NCBI GenBank assembly: GCA_018105865.1
Contig: CM030840.1
Span: 7,384,006 to 7,448,005, forward strand
Direction: 5' to 3'
Source of the DNA: Metaphire vulgaris
Taxonomy: Eukaryota > Annelida > Clitellata > Crassiclitellata > Megascolecidae
DNA length: 64,000 bases
Shown: piece after piece, positions 10,762 to 51,501 of the stretch
Numbering within the stretch: the first letter of the stretch is position 1
Layout: every line of letters starts with the position of its first letter
Notes under the pieces: model-generated
What the model was told of the DNA's origin: nothing
The model's input: the letters and a program-made list of their open reading frames with translations, nothing else
Database searches by the model: none
Made by a program: the position numbers and the translations under genes

Positions 10762-11942
10762 ATGAAACCGAATTCGGAAAATCCTCCTCAGGCGTCCTCT
10801 TCAGACCCCGATGCGAAGCTTTCGACCAAGGTCAGAGTGAACTTCGATGCGCTGACCTTCGATGACCTTCAGAAGAACCGACTGCGACAGATGGAACGAC
10901 GCATTGAAGCGGAAACGAGGCGCAGAGGAAGACATCTGAAGAAGGAAATCGAACGAATGAGACAGGAATTCCTCGAATTAGAAGCGAACGACGACGGCGC
11001 CGTCGTCTTCGATTCTACCAAGACGACGACGACGACGGCGACGCGGCGGCGGCGACGGCCCTCGACTGTCCGGTCGTCGCCGGTCGACGTCGTTTCAGAA
11101 TGCAGTTCAACATGGCTGGCTACAGTCGCAAGACGATCGTCGTCACGACGGACGGAGAGAAGATCAGAGTGGCCGCCTCACGCATCGTCCAACTGGAAAA
11201 CGGAGGAACGGAAGAGAGACAGTACACCCGAACGGTGGAAAAACCGCCGGAAGTGGATCAGGCGAAGCTGAGATCCTATCTGACGATCGACGACGTTCTG
11301 ATTGTTGAGGCGTCGTCGTCTTTCGATCTCGGTGGTCACGTGATCCGTCGGTCTCGTTCCGCCGGATCCGGATGTCGTCTGCCGACAACCACCTGTCAGT
11401 CGTCGTCGTCGTCGTCGTCGAATAACAGCGGCGGAAGCTGCGGGGGCGGCGGGGGGACTGCGTCGTCGTCGTCGTCGTCAGGGAAGGAGAAGATCGGAGC
11501 GCCGGTATTTCGCGATGAGGACGGACGGCGTCGAATGCACCTGATCGTCGACATCGGAACGGCGTTTCAGGCGAGCGAAATACACGTCCAGGTGATCAAG
11601 GAAAACAAGATTCTGGTGAAGGCGAAGCGAGAGAGGAAGTCTCTGGAGCTGAAGTCTAAGCACAAATTCTGCAAAGAGTTCGAATTGAGCGAGAAAATCG
11701 AGATTCGATCGTTGAGAGGCGGTCTACAGAACGACGGGCGACTCATTGTCAGCGCATTTGGAAAGATTTCGAAGAAGAACCTTCTTAAATCCAACTCTGT
11801 TGGCGCCAACAATGCCGATGACGATCAGCAGAAGTCAGCGACTGAGAAAGTAGCGCCAGATAAGAGTGGAAGTGATGACTGTTACGATAGCGCAGTCGCA
11901 CCCACGACCGAATATCAGAAGACAGTGATTGCAAGTGATTAG
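10762..11942 (+). CDS. Small heat shock protein with two alpha-crystallin domains (apparent frameshift)
   Basis: ATP-independent holdase chaperone family, resembling the two-domain 'major egg antigen' small HSPs of invertebrates. One frame starts at ATG 10762 with an N-terminal arm (VNFDALTFDDLQKNRLRQME, then a basic helix). A second frame, open through 11100-11942, holds crystallin domain 1 (FNMAGYSRKTIVV to LTIDDVLIVEA), a Ser/Gly linker at about 11390-11490, crystallin domain 2 (VDIGTAFQASEIHVQV to DGRLIVSAFGK) and a polar tail. The two frames join only if one base is gained or two lost in the GAC-rich stretch 11020-11045. Past it the upstream frame turns into Arg/Ser-rich nonsense. Either a sequence error or a broken allele; a 30-nt intron ending at TTTCAG (11098) is too short to be likely. 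No introns, as is common for heat shock genes. Confidence 0.82.
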
Positions 11943-12001
11943 GCGCGTGCTCAGATCTACGCCAACTGCGCTGCACTCTCTTACATTTATGTATTCGCGA
12001 C

Positions 12002-12201
12002 CAGGGTGCGATTTGTGTCTTGGAGCAGTCAGTGAGGGGGTGGACATGCAGACGGCGACGGTTCATGAATGCATTTTCGGGTCACAGTGGTGGGAAGATT
12101 GACTTACTGGACTTAGTTGGGATGTCAGTAGCCACTTCTGTGGGGAATGTAGTTGGGCAGCGGGGAGGAAAATTATCCCTTCCCCTACAAATCGCACCCT
12201 G
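12002..12201. mobile_element. MITE, CAGGGTGCGATTTGT family, copy 1
   Basis: Inverted ends CAGGGTGCGATTTGT and ACAAATCGCACCCTG. It lies 60 bp after the heat shock stop codon, probably in its 3' UTR. The target duplication is unclear. Confidence 0.75.
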
Positions 12202-12907
12202 CTATTCACGACCGGTTACGCCATCAGTCATCAGTGAAGTTTCTGTCATCGAAGAGTGAATCCGAATTCCGTCTTCTCGAATCCAAACGGACGCAGAGAC
12301 AATTTCATCCGTCGGGATACTTAGTGACTGCATCGCAGGATATTGGATCGGACGTCTTTTGAAAGTTTAAGCATGAATGAATTTATGCTTCACTTATTTA
12401 CCTCCGCCCCTCTGCATCATCCGAACCGACAAACGCCTAAATCAACGTAGCGCTCTATTATGGTCAACATAAATGAAAAAGCAGAATATCAAGAATCTTA
12501 AGTAATCATGTAAAACTAATTTACTAAATAGTTAATAGTTGAGCACTATGATTAGGCCTAATGCTTTCGGATTTCAAAATCTTTTGGCGCATAGTAGGCC
12601 TAGGTCTATTGAGTCATAGCCTACAGCGTAGACTTAGGCCTAATCAAGTAGGAGGCCTACTGAAATACCGAACTAAGTAAGGACAGCAATACGTGGAACT
12701 TCCTCATTCCTTTAAACAAATACGATTCTGTTCATTCGGCGAATCAGACCAAACCTCAAGATGTTTCAAAATTTAGAATGGATATAGTATCATTTGAACT
12801 GCCATCATCAGTGCCATGTTATCAATGTTATCATGTTATCAATACAGCCGCCGCTAAAACTAAATATGAATTCTGAAGTTCAGTGTCTATTTATTGCTAC
12901 TCTCGGT
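12202..12907. other. No gene recognised
   Basis: Sequence after the heat shock gene; three TAGGCCTA octamers cluster at 12553-12642. Confidence 0.4.
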
Positions 12908-13330
12908 ACGCGACAACTGGGTACAGCCGATTGGGCCCAGGACAACTGGGCCCGGCATTTGGGTAACGGAACATCTGGGTCCTGGACATCTCGGCCCTTC
13001 ACCATCGAACTGGACTCAATAATAACTGAGGGTTCGTTGTAAAACTTTTGGCGGTCTTCTTTAAGCCCTGTCATCGGCTACAAATTGAGTACAATTCTTT
13101 TAACTCACAGGCATTTATGATGTTAAAGCACAAGACCGGCATACAAGAATAGTCGTTGCCTATTCTGATCTTGATAGCACAACCAGAAGCACCATTCTCT
13201 CTTTCCCTATTATACGGGGCCGAGATGTCCAGGGCCCAGATGTCCCGGCGTTACCAAAATGTCCCGTTACCCAAATGCCGGGCCCAGTTGTCCGGGGCCC
13301 AATCGGCGGTACCCAGTTGTCCTGATCCGT
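12908..13330. mobile_element. Fold-back element with arms built of GGACAACTGGG-like repeats
   Basis: The left arm (about 12908-12998) matches the inverse of the right arm (about 13217-13330) over roughly 90-110 bp with a few changes. Each arm has several GGACA(A/T)CTGGGCCC units. Non-coding. Confidence 0.75.
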
Positions 13331-13375
13331 GCTACTATGGTTACAGACTAAGACTCTACTTTTCTCTATAGGGTC

Positions 13376-13544
13376 CAGGGCGCGATTTGTAGGGGGAGGG
13401 GGGAATCTTCCCCCACTGCCCAACTGCACCCCCTACTGCTACATCCTCCCACCACTACATCCTCCCCACTGCTACATTTCCCAACAACTACATCCCCAAG
13501 CTCGACATATCCCCCCACTGCTCCAGGTCACAAATCGCACCCTG
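13376..13544. mobile_element. MITE, CAGGGTGCGATTTGT family, copy 2
   Basis: Ends CAGGGCGCGATTTGT and ACAAATCGCACCCTG, with 8-bp duplication ATAGGGTC/ATAGGGCC (7 of 8). C-rich middle. Confidence 0.8.
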
Positions 13545-13763
13545 ATAGGGCCTAGTAGGCCTAGTCAATCCACAATGTCTTAGCCTATCGTCATATCTTC
13601 TTAATCTTTGACTTCCCTTGGTCATCGTGATTGCAACGCGTTGAACTCTTTCCAAGGTCTCTTCCTACAAAAATGGATTCAATGCCTGAATGAAATGTTG
13701 ACGCACCATTGTCTTGTATAGTCTCATTATATTGTTTCTTTATCTCTGCTCACTATATTCCTC

Positions 13764-14560
13764 TTGAGCAGTGGCTCTCAAACTGGGGTCCGCGGTCCAC
13801 TGAGGCAGGGTTTCCCAAACATCTTGAAACCTCGACCCACTTCAGCGGTTTTGTAACGTGCCGCGACCCTAATTGTAGCATGTAATATAAAAATGCATTA
13901 CGCCATCTGGCGAACGTTGTTTGAAATGAATCTTCTGAGTTTTGAATAAATGGCAAAACAAAAGCTCTGATTCAATTCGAATGAAAATATGACAAATAAA
14001 TTATACAGAATTATTCATATTTTTGCCAAATAATACGAAAGTAGAGAAATTGATATTTACATTTCGTGAAAGTTATCTTTTTAAATATTTTGACTGGAAC
14101 ATACCTTTGTTACGCATCTTAAAAATCCTATAAGTATGTCTAAATCGCTTACTTAACCGCTGTGTGCATCCCAAGAAGTCGCAAAGATTCCTGTTAGTGG
14201 AGTTGTGCAGCAAAATGGTCAAAATACACTTCGAATCCTTGTGTTATTGCGAAATAAGATTGCTGTAATTTTTATAATACTAAAAGTACTATAGGCCAGA
14301 GTTTCCCAAACTTTCTGGAACTGTTCGAATCACGTCAGTTTCATGCCGTGAAACTTGTCCTAAAATTGGTTAAAACTTTCATAAAACGCTAATCATTTTA
14401 ATAGAAGACTAGAAAGATGCTCGCTTCGCTAAGATTGCTCGCAGTAAATTTTTATAATACTCGTTGAAAAGATGTACTATATAGCCAAGCTCTGCGCCAG
14501 AGTTTCCCAAACTTTTTGGAACTGTTACGTTAAAATGTACGTTAAAATTGCGCAACTACC
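13764..14560. mobile_element. Cluster of hAT-like element ends (GTTTCCCAAAC type)
   Basis: Starts CAGTGGCTCTCAAACTGGGG. Ends of the form CAGAGTTTCCCAAACTTT recur at about 14298 and 14501. These resemble hAT termini, but complete pairs and target duplications were not resolved. Confidence 0.4.
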
Positions 14561-14891
14561 TCAGGCTGCGAACAATTGTTACCAATAGCAACGTCGTCGC
14601 ACGCCCAGCCCTGACGCTGCAATGAAAAACCGTGTTAAACTGATTCGACTCGTCTTCGAAAATCGCGACGTAAGGACTAAACCGTCTAAAACAACGCTTC
14701 ACGACGTAAGGACAAACTACCAATAGTCAAAATCATTTTAAGGTAACAGAAGATAAGGATCTTAATATTATAGATGTGTATGGAGGATTGCAGGCATATA
14801 AATTCCTTAAAACCTAAGCCTTCTTGCAGCTTTCAAGGCTTGTGAAGTTGACATTGTGGTATTGGTTAGAAATTGAAACTTTTTAGACCTA

Positions 14892-15050
14892 AGGGCCGTC
14901 CATAAATTACGTCACGCTGTTAGGGGGTCCGGCCATTTGTGACGAAGTGTGACGAGGGGGATCCGTAAATGTGACGTCACGCAAAAAATTTAGGTCATGA
15001 CCTTTGACCTTTTTTGCTTGTCAGGGATTTTGGAGAGGAAAAAACCGAAG
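14892..15050. mobile_element. Harbinger-like MITE fragment (family 2)
   Basis: It has only the left end, GGCCGTCCATAAATTACGTC, followed by the body seen at 17354-17560. It carries TGACCTTTTTTGCTTGTCA near 15007. Confidence 0.7.
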
Positions 15051-15130
15051 TTATTAAGCAACGTCGATGGCCGATTCGTACTTGAACGGGTGACTGAACC
15101 CGGCCGGGACCTAATCTAAAAGAAACTACT

Positions 15131-15254
15131 ATAGCGTGATTTTAAAAGTGGCTTAGGAGGCATTACTGCCCGTGTGAAAGCCAATAGGGGTGCTAACGGG
15201 GCTTTGACCTCGCTCCGTCAGTCTGCCGCTCCTGCGCGTAAACCACTCTGCCAT
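15131..15254 (-). mobile_element. tRNA-derived SINE, family B, copy 1
   Basis: On the minus strand: GGCAGAGTGGTTTACGC, then AGGTCAAAGCCCCGTTAG and GTAATGCCTCCTAAGCCAC. The same order appears at 39.35 and 53.98 kb. Confidence 0.7.
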
Positions 15255-15370
15255 CTTCAGTCCCCCCAAATCCTTGTTTGTTCAGCTCAGCCCTGGGTCA
15301 GATTCGATCATTCGAAACCACGACCCTTCGATTGCATGGCAAGAATCCTACTACTCCATCGTGCTGGCAT

Positions 15371-15536
15371 CAGTGTTTAATCTAGACTCCTGGACTCCGG
15401 GGGGAAACTAACATAGCCGAGGAAAAACTGACAAAGCCGGGGGAAGTCAGCTAGGGGCTGCTGTTAGTTGATGTAGTATGCCAAAATTTCCGGGGAAAAA
15501 AGGGCAATCCCCTGAAACGGCCTAGATTAAACCCTG
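15371..15536. mobile_element. hAT-like MITE, CAGTGTTTAATCTAG family, copy 1
   Basis: Ends CAGTGTTTAATCTAGACTCC and CTAGATTAAACCCTG, with exact 8-bp duplication GCTGGCAT. Confidence 0.85.
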
Positions 15537-15593
15537 GCTGGCATCCAAGTCCAGCCATTCATCACTTTAGGCATTAATTGAAATGCTTCTAAG

Positions 15594-15690
15594 TAAAAAG
15601 TAAGTAAGTAAGTAAAGTAAAATCTCGTGGATTTCTATAGCGCCTAAACCGGAGCAGAATCACTAAATTTAATCATCGATGCGGTGATGC
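15594..15690 (-). mobile_element. Retroelement 3' end with (GTAA)n tail
   Basis: (GTAA)n then ATCTCGTGGATTTCTATAGCGC on the plus strand. A similar block is at 53642-53740. It is probably the 3' end of a LINE or SINE on the minus strand. Confidence 0.45.
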
Positions 15691-15711
15691 CTACTCTCTC
15701 TCTCGTGAGTG

Positions 15712-16213
15712 TAGGGCTGCGCTAACCGAGTAGTTTAGGAGTCGAGTAGCTTAGCGAGTACTCGCGTAAAACCGGAAATACATGATTTGCAAACGTTATA
15801 CGTCACATAATGCTTATTATTTGCCTCATGGCCCTCATTTTAACCAAAGCAGAACATTAGATACAGTTACATATCAATTTTTCGGATATTGAAGCATTTA
15901 GTATAACAGAAGTTACAGAACAGAAACTATTTTACCGGTACTGGCAAAAAATATGAGGTCTTCACTAGAGTTGGCCCACTGTGGACAACATCTTAACTAA
16001 CTGGGGCATAACGAATAAGAATAACCTAAATAAGACTGATTAATAATTATTTGTAACAAATAACGGTAGGCCAAATTTTAATGAAATTCTTTGGTTATTC
16101 TTTATTTATCTATTCTATTCTTTGTTTAGTTATTCTATGCGAGTACTTGACTTCCAAAAAATTACTCGACTCCAATTTGGAGTCGAGTACTCGCGTTACT
16201 CGACGCAACTCTA
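15712..16213. mobile_element. Non-autonomous hAT element (502 bp)
   Basis: Ends TAGGGCTGCG and, inverted, TAGAGTTGCG, with exact 8-bp duplication CGTGAGTG (15704-15711 and 16214-16221). Subterminal GAGTACTCG/ACTCGAC repeats occur on both sides. Confidence 0.87.
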
Positions 16214-17353
16214 CGTGAGTGTATGTGCCTGCGAGTGCCATGGTTCCTGTCATGCAATCGCATGCATGGAGCAAGGCACACGATGGAAGGGGCTCGCGAA
16301 AAAGCCTCTGTCAATTAGGCTACAAAAAAAATTACATAAAATATTATTTGAATTTGCAGTTAAAATGAACCATCAGCAGCAAATTTAATTTTATTTATGT
16401 TGAATTACTTTAAAATATCATGAAATTTAATCCAATGTGTGAAAAGCAACAAATAGAACAAGAACAGGTTACAAATCTCTATACAAATCATATATTTCAC
16501 ACAATTCATACAGTACAATGCATCTATATTCACAGAAAGAAGTAACATTATATCACAAATATAAACACTGTAACAACTTAACAAGTTCTTACCATTTAAG
16601 GAAGGTCTCAAGTTTGCTATTCTCTAAATTATTAACTAGCCTACTGGTATTTCTGTGTACAAATTCTAGAGAAATAATTGACTAAATTTTTCAGGCACTG
16701 TTTTAAATGGTATATGAATGTTTTAAATTAGATGGAAACATATCATATGTCAGATCAGCCTTTTGAAATAAATATAATTTCCATTTAATAGCATCACAAG
16801 GAAAATGCTGACAAATGTCCAAAAGTGATACAATGAAGAAAAATTACTGATACAGCAATAAGTCATGATTTACAGAAATCTTACAACAATTCAGCATTTC
16901 ATTTGTGTTCAAATGTAAATAACAGAATGTCCATTTATAACAAAAATCTATAGGAATTTTTCAGCCTTAAAGTATGGACCTTTCAGCAATGGATATTAAT
17001 TTTCAAAGCTTAATATTCTCTGTACACATACCACATACAGTATGTGTATGTGAACAGCTCTGCAATAAGCAAGACTTGCATGACAAAATCCAAAATAAAT
17101 CAACACTAGTAAAAATATTTATGGCATTACAGTTCTCTGTGTAGCCCAAGTTCTTCATTGCATCAGAAGAATTCACATATTAACACACATGCAAATGAAA
17201 ATAATATAAGATCACAGATGGACATGAAAGCCCACATAGACCCCCCATCAACAAACAAACATAACCTTTCTGTATGTTGAAATAAATTAACAACTCAATA
17301 TTTGATCTCGTAAGCTGCATGCTTACAGCAGCATCACAACTGTTGTTTGCTAT

Positions 17354-17737
17354 GGGGTCGTCCATAAATAATGTAACGGGGTTAGAGGAGGGAGGGTCCG
17401 GCCATTTGTTACGAAGTGTGACGGCGGGGGGTCCGTAAATGTGACGTAACGCAATAAAAAATTCAAGTAATGACCTTTGACCTTTTTTGCTCGTCAGCGT
17501 TTTTGGAGAGGAAAAAATATACAAGGATTACCTTTTTTGCTTGTCAGGGTTTTTCGAGAGGAAAGAATGCAAGGATGACCTTTTTTTGCTTGTCAAGAAT
17601 TTTCGGAAGACGAAAATAGGGGGGTCGGCCTGTTGTTATGTCATATTTTAGGGGGTCTGACGTTTTGTTACGTCACGTTACATAGGGAGGGGTAAAAAAG
17701 TGCCAAAATCGCGTTACGTCATTTATGGACGACCCCC
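17354..17737. mobile_element. Harbinger-like MITE (family 2) with three T-rich motifs
   Basis: Ends GGGGTCGTCCATAAATAATG and the inverse of CGTCATTTATGGACGACCCC, flanked by TAT. TGACC-T6-GCTYGTCAG occurs near 17470, 17527 and 17577, each followed by a GGAGAGGAAA-like stretch. Confidence 0.78.
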
Positions 17738-18467
17738 TATACTAAAAGTTTTCACCGAGAGTTTAGATTGCCTTAATTTACTATCCATTCAGGTAACAAT
17801 ATCTGAGTGCTCAAATCAGAGCTATTTAAAGTGAAATCATGACAAAGACAGGCCTGTAGTAGACGATGGAATGCCTAGGTCTAAACTGCCAAATACGGAA
17901 GCTTCTACAACCAATTTCATTAAACTGCCAAATTTCATTAAAAATTGTCATCAGTCTCTTGAATGCCCCAAGGCAAGTGACAATTAAAATAATGTCGAAC
18001 TACAAGCACACATCCAACTGCTGAAATGATGAATTGTATTTCTTCAAATAACTTTCAATTTAGTTAGGTCAACGACAGGGTGAACCCAAACAGAACAGAC
18101 CTTCTGTTTACTTCAACAGGAGTTGTGGAAAAGGAAAAGTGAGAACTGGAAGAACAAATCATCTTATCTATTTTATGTATTATGGTATGCTTTGCACAGT
18201 TATAGAAGCAGTTAGTAGCAAAAAATATTCAAAAGTTGCAACTAGCTGCTTACGAATATTACAAGTAAAAACAATAGACACAAGGCAAACTGATCTCAGA
18301 GTCAGTTCAGTTTAACATTGAACAATGCAATAACCTGTGATAGGACACACATAAAAACAAATTTACAGCAAAAGAAAATTAATAAGTTTATATCAAAATC
18401 TTACATCAACAGCCAATTCAGCAGTTGCAAAATCTTTTAATTAACTCAATTTAACAGCAGCTATGCT

Positions 18468-18649
18468 AAGTGGCGGCTCTAGGGTTTGGCAAGTGGGGGG
18501 CCGTTGGGGTGGCAACTTCTAATCATGGGGGGCCAACCATTTGTTGTTTAATGTATGTAGCATTAAGTATAGGGTCCCAACTGGGGGGGCCAGACACTCA
18601 ATAGGGGGGGCACGGGCCCCCCCTGGCACCCCCGGTGGAGCCGCCACTG
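18468..18649. mobile_element. hAT-like MITE, AGTGGCGGCTC subfamily, copy 1
   Basis: Ends AAGTGGCGGCTCTAGG and GGAGCCGCCACTG, with exact 8-bp duplication GCTATGCT. Nearly the same body as 52395-52551. Confidence 0.87.
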
Positions 18650-19071
18650 GCTATGCTCAAATAACATCACACTTTATCAATGGTGTAGCCATTTCATTTA
18701 AGGTAGTGCATATGCTCCCAACCAAAGGATTATTATATTAATTTTAATGTATAAAGTAATAATTTGTAAATAATAATAACAATGCATTCAAAATAAAACT
18801 ATAAATACCGGTAATAGACAAGCAATACAAAACCAGCAGCACATAAATACAACAACCTTGCAACAATATTTGCAAACTGCAAGCTTAAACATTTATGAAG
18901 GTACTTGAATGTGAAGCAATCACTATCAATCTAATAGTCAACTTTGCTAGGCATCTATAAGATCACAGCACTAAAAGAGCCATACAGCAATATTTGACAT
19001 ACCAGCATAAACTTTTATAAACAAGACCACTTTGCATAACTTTTAACAATAATCATTATTATACAGAAAAA

Positions 19072-48397
<29,326 letters not shown>

Positions 48398-48764
48398 TTT
48401 CAACAAAACTTTGCTCAGCCATTTAACAAATACCGGTACATCAGCATTTCAACAAACATTAGTCTAAAACAAAAAGATATACACATCATCAATTTCAAAT
48501 CACATCAATATCTTACACTGCAAATGTTTTTGATGGTCTGTGGTCAATTTTACAAACTATAACGAGAACACTGAGTCAATAAAAATGAATCTATGAGTGA
48601 GATTGCTCAGGTTTATAAGAAGAAAAATCAATAAAAACCAATTAATGCCACTTTTTCAGTTTCCCTTCCACTTGCTGTTTTAAACATGGACAAAGTCAGT
48701 AAGTTGTGACCAAAAATGTTCCCCTACTCCTACAAATACCCAGACTTGTTGTCAAGACTCAACT

Positions 48765-48885
48765 GTTCAACCCCAGACCCAGAACAAGGCTTTTAAGTTC
48801 ATGATTCAGACCAAGACCAAGACTCGGGTGTCTCAATATCGAGACCAAGACTTGGGCGTCCAAGACCTGACACTCAAACCTAAAA
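48765..48885. repeat. GACCAAGACC-type degenerate array
   Basis: CCAAGACCAAGACTCGGG-like units; same type as at 32.9 and 34.1 kb. Upstream of RhoGAP exon 1. Confidence 0.5.
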
Positions 48886-49419
48886 AGCAATGGCTGCCCT
48901 ACATGTAATAAATAGTTCTATTTTTATGCTATTAAAGCACAAACATGGTTCTTCTGATTCATTTTTCACTATTTTGTCACAACACCCTTTTGTCACTTGC
49001 TGCTTGTGGAAAACAGTGAAAGAGAGAATAATACCCAGACTGAATTCTCAGGGTAATCCACTGCTTTGGTAATTTCATTTTGAAGTAAGCATGCCTTCCA
49101 GATAAGATTGATAAGATTCTGATAAGCCAAAGATTGCCATGTTAAAAACATTATATACTGATATAGGCAGAAACTGCATCGTAATGCTTTAAAATGTTAA
49201 CTGAGACATCTGCTTGGACTCATAAATAGTGAAAGACGACCACATTTGGGCACAATTTAGGTTCATATCCTTGTCAAATAATTCTCATTTTGAAAAATAA
49301 TATGCTAGTAAGTAAAATTGCTCAATTTTTACCTCACAGTTTATAATCTTATTAACACTTATTATAATTATTTTTACCATACAGAGACTCTAATCATTAT
49401 CTATTATCTAAGATGCCAG

Positions 49420-50300
49420 TTAGCCATATTACAGAGGAAGGAAAAGAAACATCAGTCATTGAACTTGAATCAGTGCTCTCATCAATTTCACATGGATGTC
49501 ATCTAACTCCCTTGCTTAATTCATCCAAAAGAGACTTTTGTTTAATTGGACTGCCACAACAACTGAAGAATGTGAAAATTCCAACACAAGTTTTTACCAC
49601 AGACACAATAATAATCTCTGTTTCAACTGCAAAAATCTTGGATTTCCTTTTGACTCTTCTCTTAATTTTGAAGCTCACATATCAGAACTTTTCAAAACCT
49701 GTTACACTCACATTCATGATCTACACACCTATATTCTTGCCTTGATATTAAAACTTATTAAAACTGATTCCACTATTATCACTTCAATAGTTTCTGCTAC
49801 ATTAGAACACTGCAACTCACAATTACACAATCTTCCCAAAGCAGCCATCTGTAAATTCAATTCAAAATACTTTGGTTCAAACAGTAACAAAATCACCAAA
49901 ATTCTTTCATATTTCACCAATACTCAAACCTCTACACTGGCTGAAAATAACAACACATTAAATATAAAATTATACCAATGACAAATAATTCACTTCACAC
50001 ATCAAAACCACTCTGCCTGCGACAAATGATGCCACAAAATCCTCGATTCAGCCAATCATAGTCTCACGTCACTCTCCTTCTTCACCTGAATAATTCATCT
50101 CTAAAAATTTGCAACTGTGCTTTTTCATATGCTGCACCAGAACTTTTGAATTCAGCTGCAGCTTCCCTCCGCTGTCTGCACCATGGTCAAACAACAAGTT
50201 CTCGGTTACAACTTCCTGCACTTGGTGCAATACCTCAAGGTTTTTCTAATTTAACTAAAGCATTTCTCTTCAGAAAACCATTGCCTCATCCTCAATAGCA
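49420..50300 (+). pseudogene. CR1-like LINE reverse transcriptase remnant
   Basis: One frame gives LIGLPQQLKNV; a shifted frame gives KNLGFPFDSSLNFEAHISEL, then HNLPKAAICKF. Further on FAYAAPELLNSAA is the decayed LWNSLP region. Frameshifts throughout. Confidence 0.78.
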
Positions 50301-50699
50301 GTTCAGTGTTGAGACCATGACGATCATTTGGACAAAATGACCCTGCCTAATAATTGCCAAAATGACCCTTTTGCCTATTGCCATTTCAAATTTAGTCTAA
50401 GCGTCAAAGAATAAACGAGCTACTGCAGTAGTACTAACAAAAGCGCTATAGAAATTCATGAAATTGTACTTTATATTTGAAGCGTTTTAATAGAACAATT
50501 CCAAAATAAATATATCACTCCTGCGCTATTCAATGGCCAAACAAACCAGTGATTAACTATTAGCATTTCGGTTAAAACAACTGTTAGCGACGCCTCAATT
50601 TATCAAATCTCATAAACGAATTTCTTTTTAAGTTTTAATTTATAGATAAGCAAAACACCTGAAAAATATGTGACCCAGTTGTCATGATTATCCAGGTAT

Positions 50700-50840
50700 G
50701 ACTGACCAATCACGAAATACAATGCACTTTAAACCTCGCCTACCTACGGACGCCGCCATTTGATTGGACCAAAACCGTGGCTCTCGATTGGACCCATAGC
50801 ACTATGAGTGGACCATAGATTTCTATGGATTGGACGCTTA
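50700..50840 (-). promoter_or_regulatory. CCAAT-rich candidate promoter upstream of the RhoGAP gene
   Basis: Four CCAAT/ATTGG boxes fall within 130 bp: 50706-50710, 50763-50767, 50787-50791 and 50829-50833. Three share the wider form GATTGGAC. A YY1-like CCGCCAT at 50753-50759 reads ATGGCGG on the minus strand, the orientation common just after animal transcription starts. It is 2.3 kb upstream of the first coding exon found. The assignment is inferred from composition and position. Confidence 0.35.
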
Positions 50841-51039
50841 ATTCATTATCGCGCAAGACAAGGCGTTGCAATTATGTAGCGCTGTTATACGACTGAATCG
50901 GAGAGAAATCGAAGTTTCAGTGGATATATATCATCATCATCATCATAGTTGCTTTCTGCCAGCTCATTAGCGGCAATAGCTAGACACAAAACTTTTCCAT
51001 TTATCTTTTTCCGTTGTTAATCTCATTCCATCTATTATT

Positions 51040-51420
51040 GTCATTTGATATCTTTCAAGTATTCTTTGATGTTATCCATCCACTTTCCTGGGTCTTCCTT
51101 CCTTCTTTTTTTCCTTCTTTGTATGTGTAGAGTGCTTTATAAAGTCTGTTACTGTTCATTCTATTTACATGTCCATACCATCTAAGTCTTCTTCTTCTGA
51201 TTTTATCTATTATTGTCTCTTTCATTCCCAGTCTTTTCCTGATGTCTTCATTTCTTATTCTTTGTAATTTACTTACTCCCAATATCTTTCTCAAACAACT
51301 CATTTCTGGACCAATAGTCTGTTTTCATCTGCTCTTTTAATATCCACGTTTCTGATCCATAAAGCATTTGTGGAACAATGATAGTGTTGTATATTTGAAT
51401 TTTTGTGTTGATCTTTAGTG
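51040..51420 (-). pseudogene. LINE C-terminal fragment
   Basis: Minus strand encodes MSCLRKILGVSKLQRIRNED and RLRWYGHVNRM, a LINE region just after the reverse transcriptase. The 5' part is lost at the adjacent (AT)n. Confidence 0.85.

Positions 51421-51499
<79 letters not shown>
51420..51499. repeat. (AT)n microsatellite at the junction of two LINE fragments
   Basis: About 79 bp of AT with one phase break, between a minus-strand and a plus-strand LINE. Confidence 0.95.

Positions 51500-51501
<2 letters not shown>

Larger units (their letters stand above)
16370..19071 (-). other. Probable 3' UTR of the RhoGAP gene
   Basis: This AT-rich, mostly single-copy sequence follows the stop codon and has no coding look on either strand. 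On the minus strand an AATAAA signal lies at 16390-16395. Two MITEs (17354-17737 and 18468-18649) sit inside it. The boundary is inferred; earlier polyadenylation is equally possible. Confidence 0.3.

Noticed and set aside
11164..12066. Minus-strand open frames of 60-93 codons across the heat shock gene
   Set aside because: Antisense shadows caused by the codon bias of the plus-strand gene.
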